Assembly (NCBI GenBank): GCA_011800805.1
Contig: MPNW01000336.1
Location: 92,501 to 156,500, forward strand
From: Hirudo medicinalis
Lineage: Eukaryota; Annelida; Clitellata; Hirudinida; Hirudinidae
Reading direction: 5' to 3'
DNA: 64,000 nucleotides
Shown: piece by piece, positions 1 through 11,900 of the stretch
Position numbering within the stretch: position 1 is the stretch's first letter
Layout: each line of letters opens with the position of its first letter
Program-made: the position numbers and the translations under genes
The notes under the pieces: model-generated
What the model was told of the DNA's origin: nothing
The model's database searches: none
What the model saw: the letters and a program-made list of their open reading frames with translations, nothing else

Positions 1-1020
1 GAATTAGTCGATAAAAGGCTGTAAATTGTTCATTTTGTTGTTTTTCAGAGTCATTTTGTTGTCTTTGCTTCGAATCGACACTTGTATTTCTGGAATATTT
101 GTTTAGTGCTGTTAGGTGCTAAAAATTATCCAAAATTAAAAATTTATGAGAGACTAATGTTGGCAGAGGTGATTATAAACTATGAGAAGTGATGATGATG
201 ATGGTGATGATGATGACGATGATGATCATGATGATGATCATGATGATTGATGGCGGTGATGCATGGGAACACCATTGAGGTGTGAATGACTTGTTGTCTT
301 CAATAATGCACCTCAACAAGTTCAATCATGCACTTCAACCAAACAAGTTCAACCACGAAATGGTTCACTTCATCGTCGAATCTTGACACCGCCTTTCAGT
401 TTCGTTTTTAATTTGTCCTCAGACTTAAATTAAATGCGGTTGCCATGACAACAAGTACTTTGGATCTGTTGATTTGATTGGTGGATTTGGTTGAAAGAAC
501 AAATGAAACGTAATGGGATAAATACGAATACAAGTTGGGGTTGAAGGCAGGTAATTGTTTCATGTCATGAATGATTTAAGGCAGGTGAGCTTAATATAAT
601 ATCAGGTGATGTTATTACACGACGGTTTCCTACGCACCTGTGCTCTACATGTCACCTCCATGTCACCTCATTTCTTTCACCACTTTCTTCAGTGCATCCC
701 TCCACCATTCAATCGATCCGCTGCATTCTTTTGATCGCAATTCCTCGCTTGACGACATTCGTTGTCATAAAAGTTCTTCAACTCAATTTCAGTCCTCTGT
801 TGATCTTCAATCACTTTAAAGAGATGACGACGTCATTCATTGAATTACAATTAAATTACCTGAAATTAACTCGAGTAAATTGAAATTATCTGAGATGAAA
901 TGAATCAGGGATTGATTTATTTAGCGGCATTCTACATTCTACGCGGTTAATGTTCAGTTTGTCTTTTAAAGCATTTAACAATAAGGTGGTCATACCGGTG
1001 GTGATTTATTTAAGTGGAGC

Positions 1021-1021
1021 A

Positions 1022-1059
<38 letters not shown>

Positions 1060-1210
1060 TAATAATGACAATGATAATAATGACAATGATAATGATAATA
1101 ATAATAATAAATTATAATAATAATAACGATAATGATAATAATAATAATAAAAACAATAATAATGATAATGATGATGATGACGATGATGATGATGATAATA
1201 ATAATAATAC
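1021..1210. repeat. AAT/GAT compound microsatellite
   Basis: Nearly uninterrupted AAT trinucleotides grade into GAT and GAC triplets over about 190 bp. Both strands stay open only because of the 3-bp period, giving poly-Ile/Asn/Asp and poly-Tyr/His frames that are not genes. Confidence 0.95.
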
Positions 1211-1675
1211 TTAAATAGAGCATTAAAACTTAAAGAAATTAAATAGAAATTAAGAGCTTCTGAAATTTTTAGGAATTGTGAAAGTTCTGCGCGAAGGTTT
1301 TGATAATGATGTGCTTGTGAATGATGTTTTGATAAATATCTCACTCCTGGTTGATTATCAATTAATTATTATTACATTAGGTAATTAATTACAACATTAA
1401 TTACAAACATTAATATTAATTAGTCTTATAAATAATAATAATAATAATAATAAATAATAATAATAAATAATTATATGTTATTAATTAAAGGTTAAAAGTT
1501 TATTATTGAATTTAAAGATATTTATTCTGCTGGCTTCCAAAGTTCTCCTAACAACTCAGAGTTGACCGCTGAACGTGGTCGTCAAATTTGAAAGCGTGAG
1601 GTGTTGAAGATGGTGGAGATTTTACTGCTAAAATCAATTTAATAAAAATACAGGGAACATGTGAAGGGTTTTAAG

Positions 1676-1790
1676 TGAATTCATGCTTTGAGTGAATTCA
1701 TGCTTTGAGTGAATTCATGCTTTGACTGAATTCATGCTTTGACTGAATTCATGCTTTGAATGAATTCATGCTTTGAGTGAATTAAAAATT
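1676..1790. repeat. 17-bp minisatellite
   Basis: About six and a half tandem copies of a 17-bp unit reading AGTGAATTCATGCTTTG, with one variable position (G, C or A at the second base). Each copy carries GAATTC. The copies are nearly identical, which suggests recent expansion. Confidence 0.95.
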
Positions 1791-3214
1791 CTTTCAGTCG
1801 ATCAATGCACTCGGCAGATGAATAAGAAGTGAACATAATTTATGTGAGAACGTGAACTCATTAATATTTATGAGATTTCGATATCCCGGTAAATATTTTA
1901 TTTATGACACGTGACGATGTCTTGCAATGTGACACTCTGATTGGATGACGATATGGTAAATAAAAAAAAATAATGCATATGTATGAATGGATGGATTGGT
2001 GAATGAATGAATGAGTGAGTGAGTGAGTGAGTGAGTGAGTGATTGAATGAATGAGTATGGATGGATTGTTAAGGTGAGTGCAATGTTTTATTCCCCAGTG
2101 GTGTTTTTAATCAACGTTGATCTCTTCACACCTGTCCTATTGTCCTATCTTGTCCTATTTTATCCTATTGTCTCCTCTTGGCGTTTTAATTGCTTCACGA
2201 CGTGTTACCAAGTCATGATGATGGATGTGATGAAGGAATCGGAATGTTCATTAGTTCCATGGATTTAAGATAATTTATCCACTGATCGTCGTTCATCCAT
2301 CCATCCATCCATCCATCCATCCATTCATCCTTCCATTTATTCAAATAACACAGCCACAATCCCTATTTTGTGCACAAAACATAAAATATTTTCCATTGAT
2401 AAAGTGATTAATTCAAGTGAAAGATTCAATTTTTAAAAGAACAAAATATCCAACGTTCCACAGCTTTCGTAAGAACAACATCTTTAACTACTCATAGAAA
2501 ATCATCAACCAAACAACAAAATCATCAACACCCTCGTCGTCATCGTCATCATCACCATCATCATCACCATTCTTGATGAGATCTTCTGCAGACTCTTCTT
2601 TCTCCGTTTGTCATTCCACCTCGTCATCATTCGAAAGCCACTTGAATCGATTTCATTGAAATTCATCGTAATCATCGTCATCATCGCCACTATCATCTCC
2701 AGGTGAGATAGGCGTCCGTTCACTACCCATCCCATCAGTCCTGGGTTAAATATGATAATTTCTTGAATAATGATGAGTTAGTTACATTAACCTCGTTAAT
2801 ATTCAAATGACTCTTTATGGATATTTACGAGATGTTTTTTGTCTTTTTTTGAATTGTTGAGCAATTGAGCGATGATATCGAGTTGAATGCTTCCATTGAA
2901 ACAACTGCCAATCATGTTCGGATCGTTATCATCATCATCATCAATGTCGTGTTACGATGATCGCTTTCGAGTGGTCCAATTTAATTGGATCGGAGTTTCA
3001 AGGATTATCTGAGTTATTGATGGATTATTATTATTATTATTATTATTGTTGTTGTTATTATTATTATTATATGTTTGTTAATTTAATTTGTTTATTTGAT
3101 ATTTCCAATTAAACTAGCATTAATACGTCAACGCACGAGTTGATTGCAATGTTATCATGTCAGTGAAAGTTTGTTGAATATTCCAGTGATGACCTCAGCA
3201 TGTAGAACTTGAAG

Positions 3215-6200
3215 ATGCAAATCATCAGCAACTCCGCAGCCTCCTTTCCACTCAAATGTGCTTGTGACCCTCTTCAAGATCGCTGTGATGGAAAGACGTT
3301 GGACTTCTGTCTCAGTAACTCCACTGTGAGCATGATGTCTCTTTTAGAAATTAATTACTAAATTATGTTAATTAATAAATTATTGTAATTAATAAGTTAT
3401 TATAATTAATACATTGTTAATTAAAAACGTGTGTAAATTAACAACTTACATTAATTAATAAAATATGCTAATTACTAAATTATGTTAATTAATAGGGGTT
3501 GTTGAATGATTGTTAATTGTAAAATTATGTTAAATGTTAAATTATGTTAATCAGCAGGTTATGGTAATTAAAAATTATGCTAGCTAATAAGTTATGTTAA
3601 TAAATAAATTATGTTAATTAATAAATTTTGTTAATGAATAAATTATGTTAATTAATAAATTGTGTTAATCAATCAATAATTTATGTTGAATTTGTTGTCT
3701 AATAAGTCGCATATTATAAATTGACTTTTATTTAGACACGTGATTTCTCCTCTAAAGAATTTGTGAAAGATATGTTGTTAAGATATGTATTACTCACTGT
3801 TATTGTAGTTTATTCATTTGAAGGAACATTTGTAGAATTGCGAGTTTATTTTATAAATGTTACATTTTACGGACCTTTAAATTTTCAAATCATTTCAATT
3901 AACCTCACGACGATGCGCTGCCTCATCAGCCTTCAAATGCTCCTCATTACACAGTGTTTTAGCGCAGCAGTCAAGAAAGCGCACAAGGTCACTCTAACGA
4001 TGGGCTGCTTGGAAGGGGTCGAACACTCTCACATGGCGTGTCGAGTTGGTTCGAAAGAGTCGGTTGCCATTCTTTGTTGCAACACCCAGGACTACTGCAA
4101 CAGGCACTTGTCACCTCAAATCAACCCGAACAATGACCCGCCTCACGACGTACATCCGTCTTCAGAACTCGGTACGTTGAACGTTCATCTCGTCTTTTAC
4201 GACTCGTGTTTATTTCGGATCATGACAGATTTCATTTCAAGTGAGGCAACTTCGGAGAGTCAGCAATTCATGAGATATAATATCGAATAATATCTGCAAT
4301 GGTTTATTATTTATTTAACAATTTTTAAGTGGGTGGAACGAGTGCTCAACTATGAAATGTAAAAAGTATTTTCTTCAGTAGCACATGTGACACATTGAGA
4401 ACACGTGTTGCTAACATTCATCATTCATCATTATCAATCATCATCATCATCATCATCATCGTCGTCGTCGTCGTCATCATCGTCATCAACGTCATCATCA
4501 TCATCGTCATCAACGTCATCATCATCATCACCATCATCATCATCATCGTCATCGTCGACGTCGTCGTCGTCATCACAGGTTCCCACTTTCACGAAATCAT
4601 TTACGCCCTGATTGGCTTCACGTTGCTCACACTTGTTGGCGTCTTCCTGTTTTGGTTCGTTCACTCACGAGGCAAATTAAAAAGCCTCAACACATGGGTG
4701 GTGAAAAGATCATCCCCAGCAACCTGCCACCCGACAACCTGCCACCCGACAACCTGCAACCCGACAACCTGCCACTCATCCACTTCTCAACCCGGCGGAG
4801 AGTTGAGGATCATTGAAATTGGTGACAGCACCTTGAAGGTGGGTTGGAAACATTTCTTATAATTTCTTTATTTTTCTTTCTTGGGGGATTATCTCAGGAA
4901 TTTCTGAGTTGAGATTAGAAGTTGTTGTTTGACTGAAGAGTTGAGGCTGTCGGTTGAAGAAGCACTTTAGATTTTTTATGCCAGGCTTTTATCCACGTTG
5001 GAATTTACATCAGAATTATCCTCCGATTCGATAAGAAATAAATAATTAGAGCGAATGTTATTATTGTTTATCTATTTATTATTGCTATCTTTTACGTGTA
5101 ATTCGTTATGCTTAATGATCATTTTCGTCCAATACATTAATTCCTAATACATTCTTCACGTAATTCCTAATAATGCAGGGACTTCTTGAAAATTCGTGCA
5201 CAAGTGGAAGCGGTTCAGGGGCTCCGTTACTCGCACAAAGAACAATCTCCTGGTCGATTGAGTTGGTCGAAATGATAGGTCAGTCTGCTTCTTTGTATGC
5301 TTCTGTCTTCTTACTTATGTGTGTTGTGCACATATTATGTGCCAATTTTGAGAAGTATCTCGATTGTATAGGGGCTTCAGTAGTTGTTTAAATAGCAGTC
5401 TATTTATAACTTGTGGCGATGATGACGATGAAATTAAAACTCGCTCACTGACAACGAACGCTGTTGGCGTTGAAAAAATAATTCCAGGCCAGATTGCGAA
5501 CTCGACACCTTTCTATCAGAAAGCAGTTTCACATTTCCACTCTGAATTCGAAATAACAACTGTTCTTTTTAAAATAAATAAATATAAAAAATAGAAGGGA
5601 GGTCCCGAGGAGTAAAAATAAAACTGTTGACAACGTGCAACGAAGTCAATTTTATTCTTATCAGCGAGAAGTTATTCTTGAACATAAAGAGATCCGTTCT
5701 TAGAACATCATCATTCATCCATCAAGCATTAACACCAACCACAACAGCAACTACAACAACAATCATACTAATAACAACATTAATTGCGATAATAATAATA
5801 TTAATAATAATAATAATAATAATAATAGTAATAATAATAACAGTAATAATAATAACAAATCCTGCGCACCACCTGTCTCACCATTAAATTGGCAATCAAT
5901 CCACGAACAACCTGAACTTCTGAGCAAAAAGAAATGTTTTCTTTCAAACCTTCGTTGACCTCCGAGCATCCACTTATTTAAAAATTGGTTGAAACCAATG
6001 AATTACTGAAATGTTGAATGGACATTAAACTGATTTAAAATCCCGTCTATTTACAGGCAGAGGTAGATACGGTCAGGTGTGGAGGGGAGTCTACCAGGAT
6101 GAACCTGTTGCTGTGAAGATCTTCAGTTCTCACGCAGAAGCAGCTTGGAGGAGAGAGTGCAACATCTATAAAACTGTCCTCCTCAGACACGAAAACATCC

Positions 6201-8129
6201 TCACGTTCGTTGCAGCAGACACCCTTTCAAGACTTCACTCGTGCACTCAACTGTGGCTCATCACCAGGTACCACGAACATGGGTCCCTCTACGACTACCT
6301 CAACAACCACCCGCTGAGCAGGTTCTCAGGAAGAACTTTCTTACAATTAAATTTAGTGCTTGCCTCAATTACTTTTAAATGTCTTTGAATGCTGTGTAAA
6401 GACCCGTGTGAAATTATAATATGCATATAGTGCGTGTGTGAAATTATAATTTACATGTAATGCACGTGTGAAATTATAATTTACATGTAATGCACGTGTG
6501 AAATTATAATTTACATGTAATGCACGTGTGAAATTATAATTTACATGTAATGCACGTGTGAAATTATAAGGAGCAAGTGCTGCCAACAAAGACAATTCTA
6601 AGTTAAGTCTAATTACAATCATAGGTTCTAAGGTTTACTAGGAAAGAAGAAAATCATCGCAACTGCAAATAAATAAGAAAAATAAGCGCAAATAAAAATA
6701 TCTGTTTATTGCCAAACATCCTGAAATGTTAGTAATGGTCTCAAGTCTCAAGTGGTTGCCAATTATTCGTTCGATAAAACACCACCGAAAATGAATCCAA
6801 GACCATCTTCAGGCAGGAGATGTTGGAGATGCTGGTGTCAGCAGCATCCGGCTTGGTCCACCTGCACACGACCATCATCGGTTCTCAGGGCAAACCTGGC
6901 ATCGCTCACAGGGACATTAAATCAAAGAACATCCTCGTCATGTCGAACAAAAGATGCTGCATCGCCGATCTTGGTCTAGCTGTAATTGAGACGAGATTTG
7001 AAAGTCAGTGATGAATGGGTTCGCACTTGAAAGCAACTAAACGTAAATCCTGTTCCCATTCATCATCATCATCATCGTCATCATCGTCATTGTCATCATC
7101 ATCAACAACAACAACAATCATCATCATCATCATCAACTTCGTCACCACTACCATGGCCAATGTTGCAAATTACTTTAATACCGCAATCAGTAGGTTAATA
7201 AGTGATTAACTTGTTTAATTGAAATCGTGTTCAAATTCAGCATTCCGTCTCAACTCATCCATGTGGAACCACTGCAACAACAACAACAACAACAACCTGT
7301 TTGCATCTCAAACCAACGAACCGATCAACCTGAAGGTCGGAACAAAAAGGTACATGTCCCCTGAGGTCCTCGATGACTCGCTCGATGTTGGCAACTTTGA
7401 AGCCTTCAAGAAGTCCGACGTGTATTCGTTCGCTTTGGTCATGTGGGAAACGTGCAAACGTTGTCTCATCGGAGGTTTGTGGACTTCAATTGAACTTAAA
7501 AGTCAACAAGATCTCTTCATTCGTTCCAGTCATCCTGTTATGCAATGAACGTTAATTAAAACACCAGCAGCACTCAATCTGCAATATTTACACATTTACA
7601 GACAAATGCGACGATTACGAACTGCCATACTTCGGCATGGTTCCGAGTGACCCTAGCTACGATGAAATGAACTTTGTCGTCTGCCGATCGAAAGCCAGAC
7701 CTCTCCCCGCACAAAGATGGTCCAATGACAGGGTAGGTCTTGGCCAGCACCGGAGCTCAATAGAGCTACATGGCCGCTTAAGGGGAGTGCGAGCTGAATT
7801 CAGTTCGGATGAATTCAATGCAGTGTTGATTAAATTACATGGATGATTAAATTGCTAAAAGGCAAGAATAAAAATTGCGCTGCTTAATTCTGAGATTGCG
7901 GACGTCCACTCACTGCGCTTAAAATATTCGACAACTCGTTAAGGAATTAAATTCGAAAACCTCAAGAGCATCGTTATGTGAACAGGTGGCGATGAGTCTC
8001 TTCAGACTGATGGAGGAGTGCTGGTCCTCATCTCCAGAGGTTCGCCACTCCATGCTCAGACTCAAAAAGTCAATCGCGAAACTCTCGTTACTCGAGAGCA
8101 GCAACAACAACAAGATGCAAGAGGAATGA
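3215..8129 (+). CDS. ACVR1-like: TGF-beta/BMP type I receptor serine/threonine kinase, ALK1/ALK2 (saxophone) class; 5' exon missing
   Basis: Membrane receptor that binds BMP/activin-type ligands with type II receptors and phosphorylates Smads. Proposed exons: 3215/3239-3314, 3968-4171, 4579-4838, 5179-5278, 6057-6321, 6813-7003, 7241-7474, 7602-7732, 7986-8129. The ectodomain is Cys-rich and ends with the family box CCNTQDYCN. One transmembrane segment is coded near 4595-4670. The GS box reads [17 protein letters not shown]. The kinase shows [11 protein letters not shown], the VAVKIFSS lysine, [15 protein letters not shown] (DLG is normal for type I receptors) and [17 protein letters not shown] and [19 protein letters not shown] match ALK1/ALK2 better than ALK3/6. 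Oddities are a TTCHP-repeat juxtamembrane insert and a poly-Asn insert in the activation segment. The signal peptide exon was not found, and the first two exon borders are uncertain. It is convergent with SCAP, 772 bp away. Confidence 0.9.
3340..3700. repeat. AT-rich irregular TTAATTAATAAATTATG array in an intron
   Basis: Many imperfect copies of a short ATTAATTAATAAATTATGTT-like unit fill the intron between the two ectodomain exons of the type I receptor gene. No gene is seen in it. Confidence 0.8.
4438..4576. repeat. CAT/CGT trinucleotide microsatellite abutting the transmembrane exon
   Basis: A run of CAT, CGT and CAC triplets ends directly at the acceptor (CACAG) of the transmembrane exon at 4579, so it replaces the usual polypyrimidine tract. 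Poly-Ser, poly-Asp and poly-Ile frames over it are artefacts of the period. Confidence 0.9.
5785..5858. repeat. AAT microsatellite in receptor intron
   Basis: A run of AAT triplets with a few substitutions, in the intron between the GS-box exon and the first kinase exon. Confidence 0.9.
6405..6570. repeat. 30-bp minisatellite in receptor intron
   Basis: About five and a half copies of a 30-bp unit beginning GTGTGAAATTATAATTTACA. Because 30 is divisible by three, the minus strand stays open and encodes an artificial peptide repeat. It lies between two kinase exons (6321 and 6813). Confidence 0.95.
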
Positions 8130-8901
8130 ATTGAAGGCCAACAATAACAACGATCGGCCACGAACTGTTTCCACCTTGTATTTGATTGAAGAACTTGTAA
8201 TTTTACTTGCAATACACACAGACGTGTTCAGATGTTTTGTAAATAGAAGATCAGCACAAAATTTATGTTCATTTTTTTTCTCTGCCGACAATGCTGCCTT
8301 TCATTGGAGGACATGATCTCAACAACAATCACGCATTTACAACGCACAAGGAGTTTCTGGGTGACGATGAAGAATAGTTACTTGTATTATTTCATCATCA
8401 TCTTTAATTTAACTTGAAAGGCAGAAATAAGCTTAATATGACACCAATGTCATGCTGACACTAAACGTGAATAAGTAAAATTATATTAATATTAAATTAT
8501 ATCTTAATATTACATTAATATATTATGTAGTAATAATATTAATAGACACAGACATATTGATATTAATATTATTATTACATAATATTAACGTTGCATGGGT
8601 AATTAACACAAATCGTTAAAAGATAAGAAATGCAACATTTTAACACAGACACAAACATTGTCATTACAATGACAATGACAATGTAATTGTACAGAACAAG
8701 TATTGCTCGACAGAAATATCGACGCAATCGAAACGAGCCAAGGATGCGACAAGATCACTCGAAGCGTCACTTTTCAATAAATCGGACTAAAAACAGACAC
8801 GCAACTGATATTTGATTTGGCAAAAGACTTCTTGAAATATCACAAGGAAGTGGAAGGTTTGAAAACAAGCAGAGAAACAACGAGGCACTCTCAAACGCTC
8901 C
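8130..8901. other. Convergent intergenic region, receptor kinase 3' side to SCAP 3' side
   Basis: It holds the 3' untranslated regions of two genes that face each other. The sequence is AT-rich with ATATTAAT-type repeats near 8480-8590. No open frame is supported. No clear AATAAA placed for either gene was recognised. Confidence 0.6.
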
Positions 8902-11900
8902 TCAGTCGTGTTTCTCGAGCACGGAGTTGAATTTGACGATCCTCAGTTGGGTCCCGTAATCGGCCACCACGAGACCACCGTCGGACACGATGAGTTGCCT
9001 CACGAACTCCGAGGAGGCGAGGTCGCCGAGGTTCAAGGAGCGAACGACCGTGCACGTTTCCACGTCCCACAAATAAATGCACCCCTGTGTGTCAATAGTA
9101 ACCATACATTTTCACTTTAATAATAGACTACATGAATTAATTATGCCACTAAGAACAAGTACTTCATTTGAAATTATTCATTAACAGTAATTTTAGGGAT
9201 AAGAAGACTAATGAACCTTAACAATATCGAGAAATACGAGTTAATCACTCAGAAACAAGTAACTAACAAGGCCTCCTGTTAAGATGAGTTGATGGTTCAA
9301 CACAGACACGGCATTGCAACAACCAGCTTCCTGGAGCAGCAACAAGTTCAACTCGTTAATATCGATCGGCCAAATTATTCACGGAGCACAATTCAAGTCG
9401 ACAGACCATCTGAACGCAGTGAAGCAGGTGTCCCCTGGAGGCATCCCAAATGCAGAGTCGGTCGTCCATGGCGACGCTGACGAGTCGTTTGATGTCGTTG
9501 TCATAGGCAACGCAGGTGATGGTGCTTTGATGGCCCACCAATTTGTGGAGGCAGGAACCTGTGCGAACCTCCCAGAGCCTCAGGGAGCAGTCGGATGAAC
9601 CGCTCACGACCAGGCCACCCACCTGAAGATCGTCGGGTGCATTCCATTTAAGTCTACTCGATTAATATTCGTTTCAACTATTTAATTCAAATGTGCAGAA
9701 GGTAGCCAATTAAGATTACAAACTTAATGACCAATTTAGCAAGATATTAATGCTAACAATAATGATGTCGAGAGTAACAACAAATAGACATATATGTGAA
9801 AACTGTAAACAATTTATTTTTTTTTTACAAACAAAGAGCCTATAACTCTTAACAGTTGAAAACATTTAAAGTTACCTTATCCACAAGAAGGGTGGTTACA
9901 CAACCGGTGTGACCAATGAGGGTGAAGAGGCAAGCATGGTCTTCAATTCTGTGAACCTGAAAAATGTGTTCAAATTTCAACAAAAAATTTGATAACCTCC
10001 TACAAGCACATTACAGACAATCTTTAATTTCCATTTAGTCAAGTTTTGTATCCATCTTCAATGGAGATTCTTCATACTATCATGAACGGTTGATGTCACA
10101 ATTATTAATGCTGAACAAAATTGAGTTATTATTATCATCAATTAAACAGTTAAAGTTATTATTATCATCAATTAAACAGTTAAAGTTATTATTATCATCA
10201 ATTAAACAGTTAAAGTTATTATTATCATCAATTAAACAGTTAAAGTTATTATTATCATCAATTAAACAGTTATGTGAAAGAATGACTGTTGAGTCAAGAA
10301 ATTGTCAAGTTTTTAATCAAAACCAGTTAAGTTCACAAAATCCTCTAAAACTCGAGTGACTTTTTGACTCCATAACTAATAGGGGTATCCCATCATCACT
10401 AACCTTGATCATGTGATCCTGACTGGCAGTGAGAATCCTGACACCGTCGGTCTCCAGGCAGTTAATGGTCATTTGGTGTGCTCTGGTCGACCACAAGTGC
10501 ATGCATTGCAACTGTCGGTCAGAACCTAAGAAGTGGATTTATAAATATTCGTAACAGCTCATCGATTTACATCGACATTTGCAAACAGTAGCAAATTAAA
10601 TTAAAAATAACGAACAACGTCGGTAGAACTGAGGCTCGACATTACGACATTCAAATTTTTATAACGTAACATTATACGATATTGTTGTGGATTTTATTAA
10701 TTAGCAACCATGTTGTGAGTTGTCGTGATTCCAACATTGTTGAGGATTTTGTTGCAAGGCGAAGAAGTCCAAAGTGCCGTCGACTCTCGATGCAACGATC
10801 CTTGAAGTTATTGACAACCATTTTCATAAACAAATAATAACGTTTGTGGTACGAAAATAATTGAATGATATCGCATTTAATTAATGTTAAATTAAATTCT
10901 TTTGAGAGCTGCCGACCAATCACCTGTTTCCGACAAGGCAGATTGCAGTGACTCCCGATTTCTTTTGTTGGCAGCAGCTGATCAAGCTCATCGACTGCAC
11001 GTCCCAAAACTGGAAGGAAGCATTTTTCCAACAATATAATTTGTACCATCAAATAAAATATAATAAAATATAATATAATAGATAATGCCGATAATTTATT
11101 ATCGATAAATTTATTACCGACAGTAATAGTACCGCTATTCAAAGAGTAAACAAATGTTTTAAAAATCATACATTCCAAAGTTTTGACGAGACACATTTCA
11201 TTGAATGCAAACAGAAAAATAAAATTATTGAACAAGTCAATGATTTCTACTTCAATATCCCCTGAGCCACAACCAAGAACTGCCATGTTATTTCTGAATG
11301 CCAGGCACCAGATAGCAGAACCTGCCACAAACTCATCATCAACTTCTGTAAGTTGATTTTCCTCTGAAGTAAGGAGAAGATCTTAATAAATATTAATGAA
11401 CGATCATGAATATTAATATCCTTATATAGACCGTGCTCACCTGCCATGACCTCCCTTCTCTTCATTTCTTCTTCCTCTCTCTTCCTTTTTATTTCCCTCA
11501 ATCTTTCTTTCTCCTCGTTCAGCTTTTTTTGTTCATCAAAGTAGGCCTGAAATTGTGTGAAGTCAAATCCTGTTGTTGGAGATGAACTTGTGCCTCCTAA
11601 GTCGACCTCCCTTGACCTTAATGGAAAGTAAACACAATCAATCAATGTGCAAGCAACCACCAAAAACTGAGAATGAGCAAGAATTTATCATTTTAAGAAT
11701 CATTATTGAGTCACCTTTATTGTTGTTACCAGCCACCGAATTGCATTAAAATGCATTAATGCCGACAAGTGCAAGATATAAATAAATGACTACAGCCATT
11801 TAATGTTGAAGCCAAATTCATAAAATAAATTTTCTAAAAACCTGGCTCTGTTCCTGAAGTCGGTGTCTATCGTTTCGGTGAGATCGGGAATGATCGAAGC

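Larger units (their letters stand above)
1..3200. other. Non-coding low-complexity region upstream of the receptor gene
   Basis: No exon is supported here. The stretch holds a GAT/ATG microsatellite (about 191-247), a long AAT/GAT compound microsatellite (1021-1210), a 17-bp minisatellite (1676-1790), a GAGT run (2010-2045), a CATC run (2293-2325) and a TTA/TTG run (3028-3070). Open frames over these are translated simple repeats. A promoter and signal-peptide exon for the downstream receptor may lie here but could not be identified. Confidence 0.7.

Noticed and set aside
990..1344. Open frames rich in Ile, Tyr, His or Asn on both strands
   Set aside because: They are translations of the AAT/GAT microsatellite, open only because the period is three.
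4395..4862. Poly-Ile/Val frame through the CAT array joined to the membrane segment
   Set aside because: The acceptor at 4578 and the match to the receptor show that the exon begins at 4579; the upstream part is intronic repeat.
6365..6622. Minus-strand peptide repeat ([10 protein letters not shown] type)
   Set aside because: Produced by the 30-bp intronic minisatellite.
10117..10272. CRISPR-like array of regularly spaced repeats
   Set aside because: Units are directly tandem with no variable spacers, in an intron of an animal gene; it is a minisatellite. The same holds for 1676-1790, 60592-60758 and 61440-61580.
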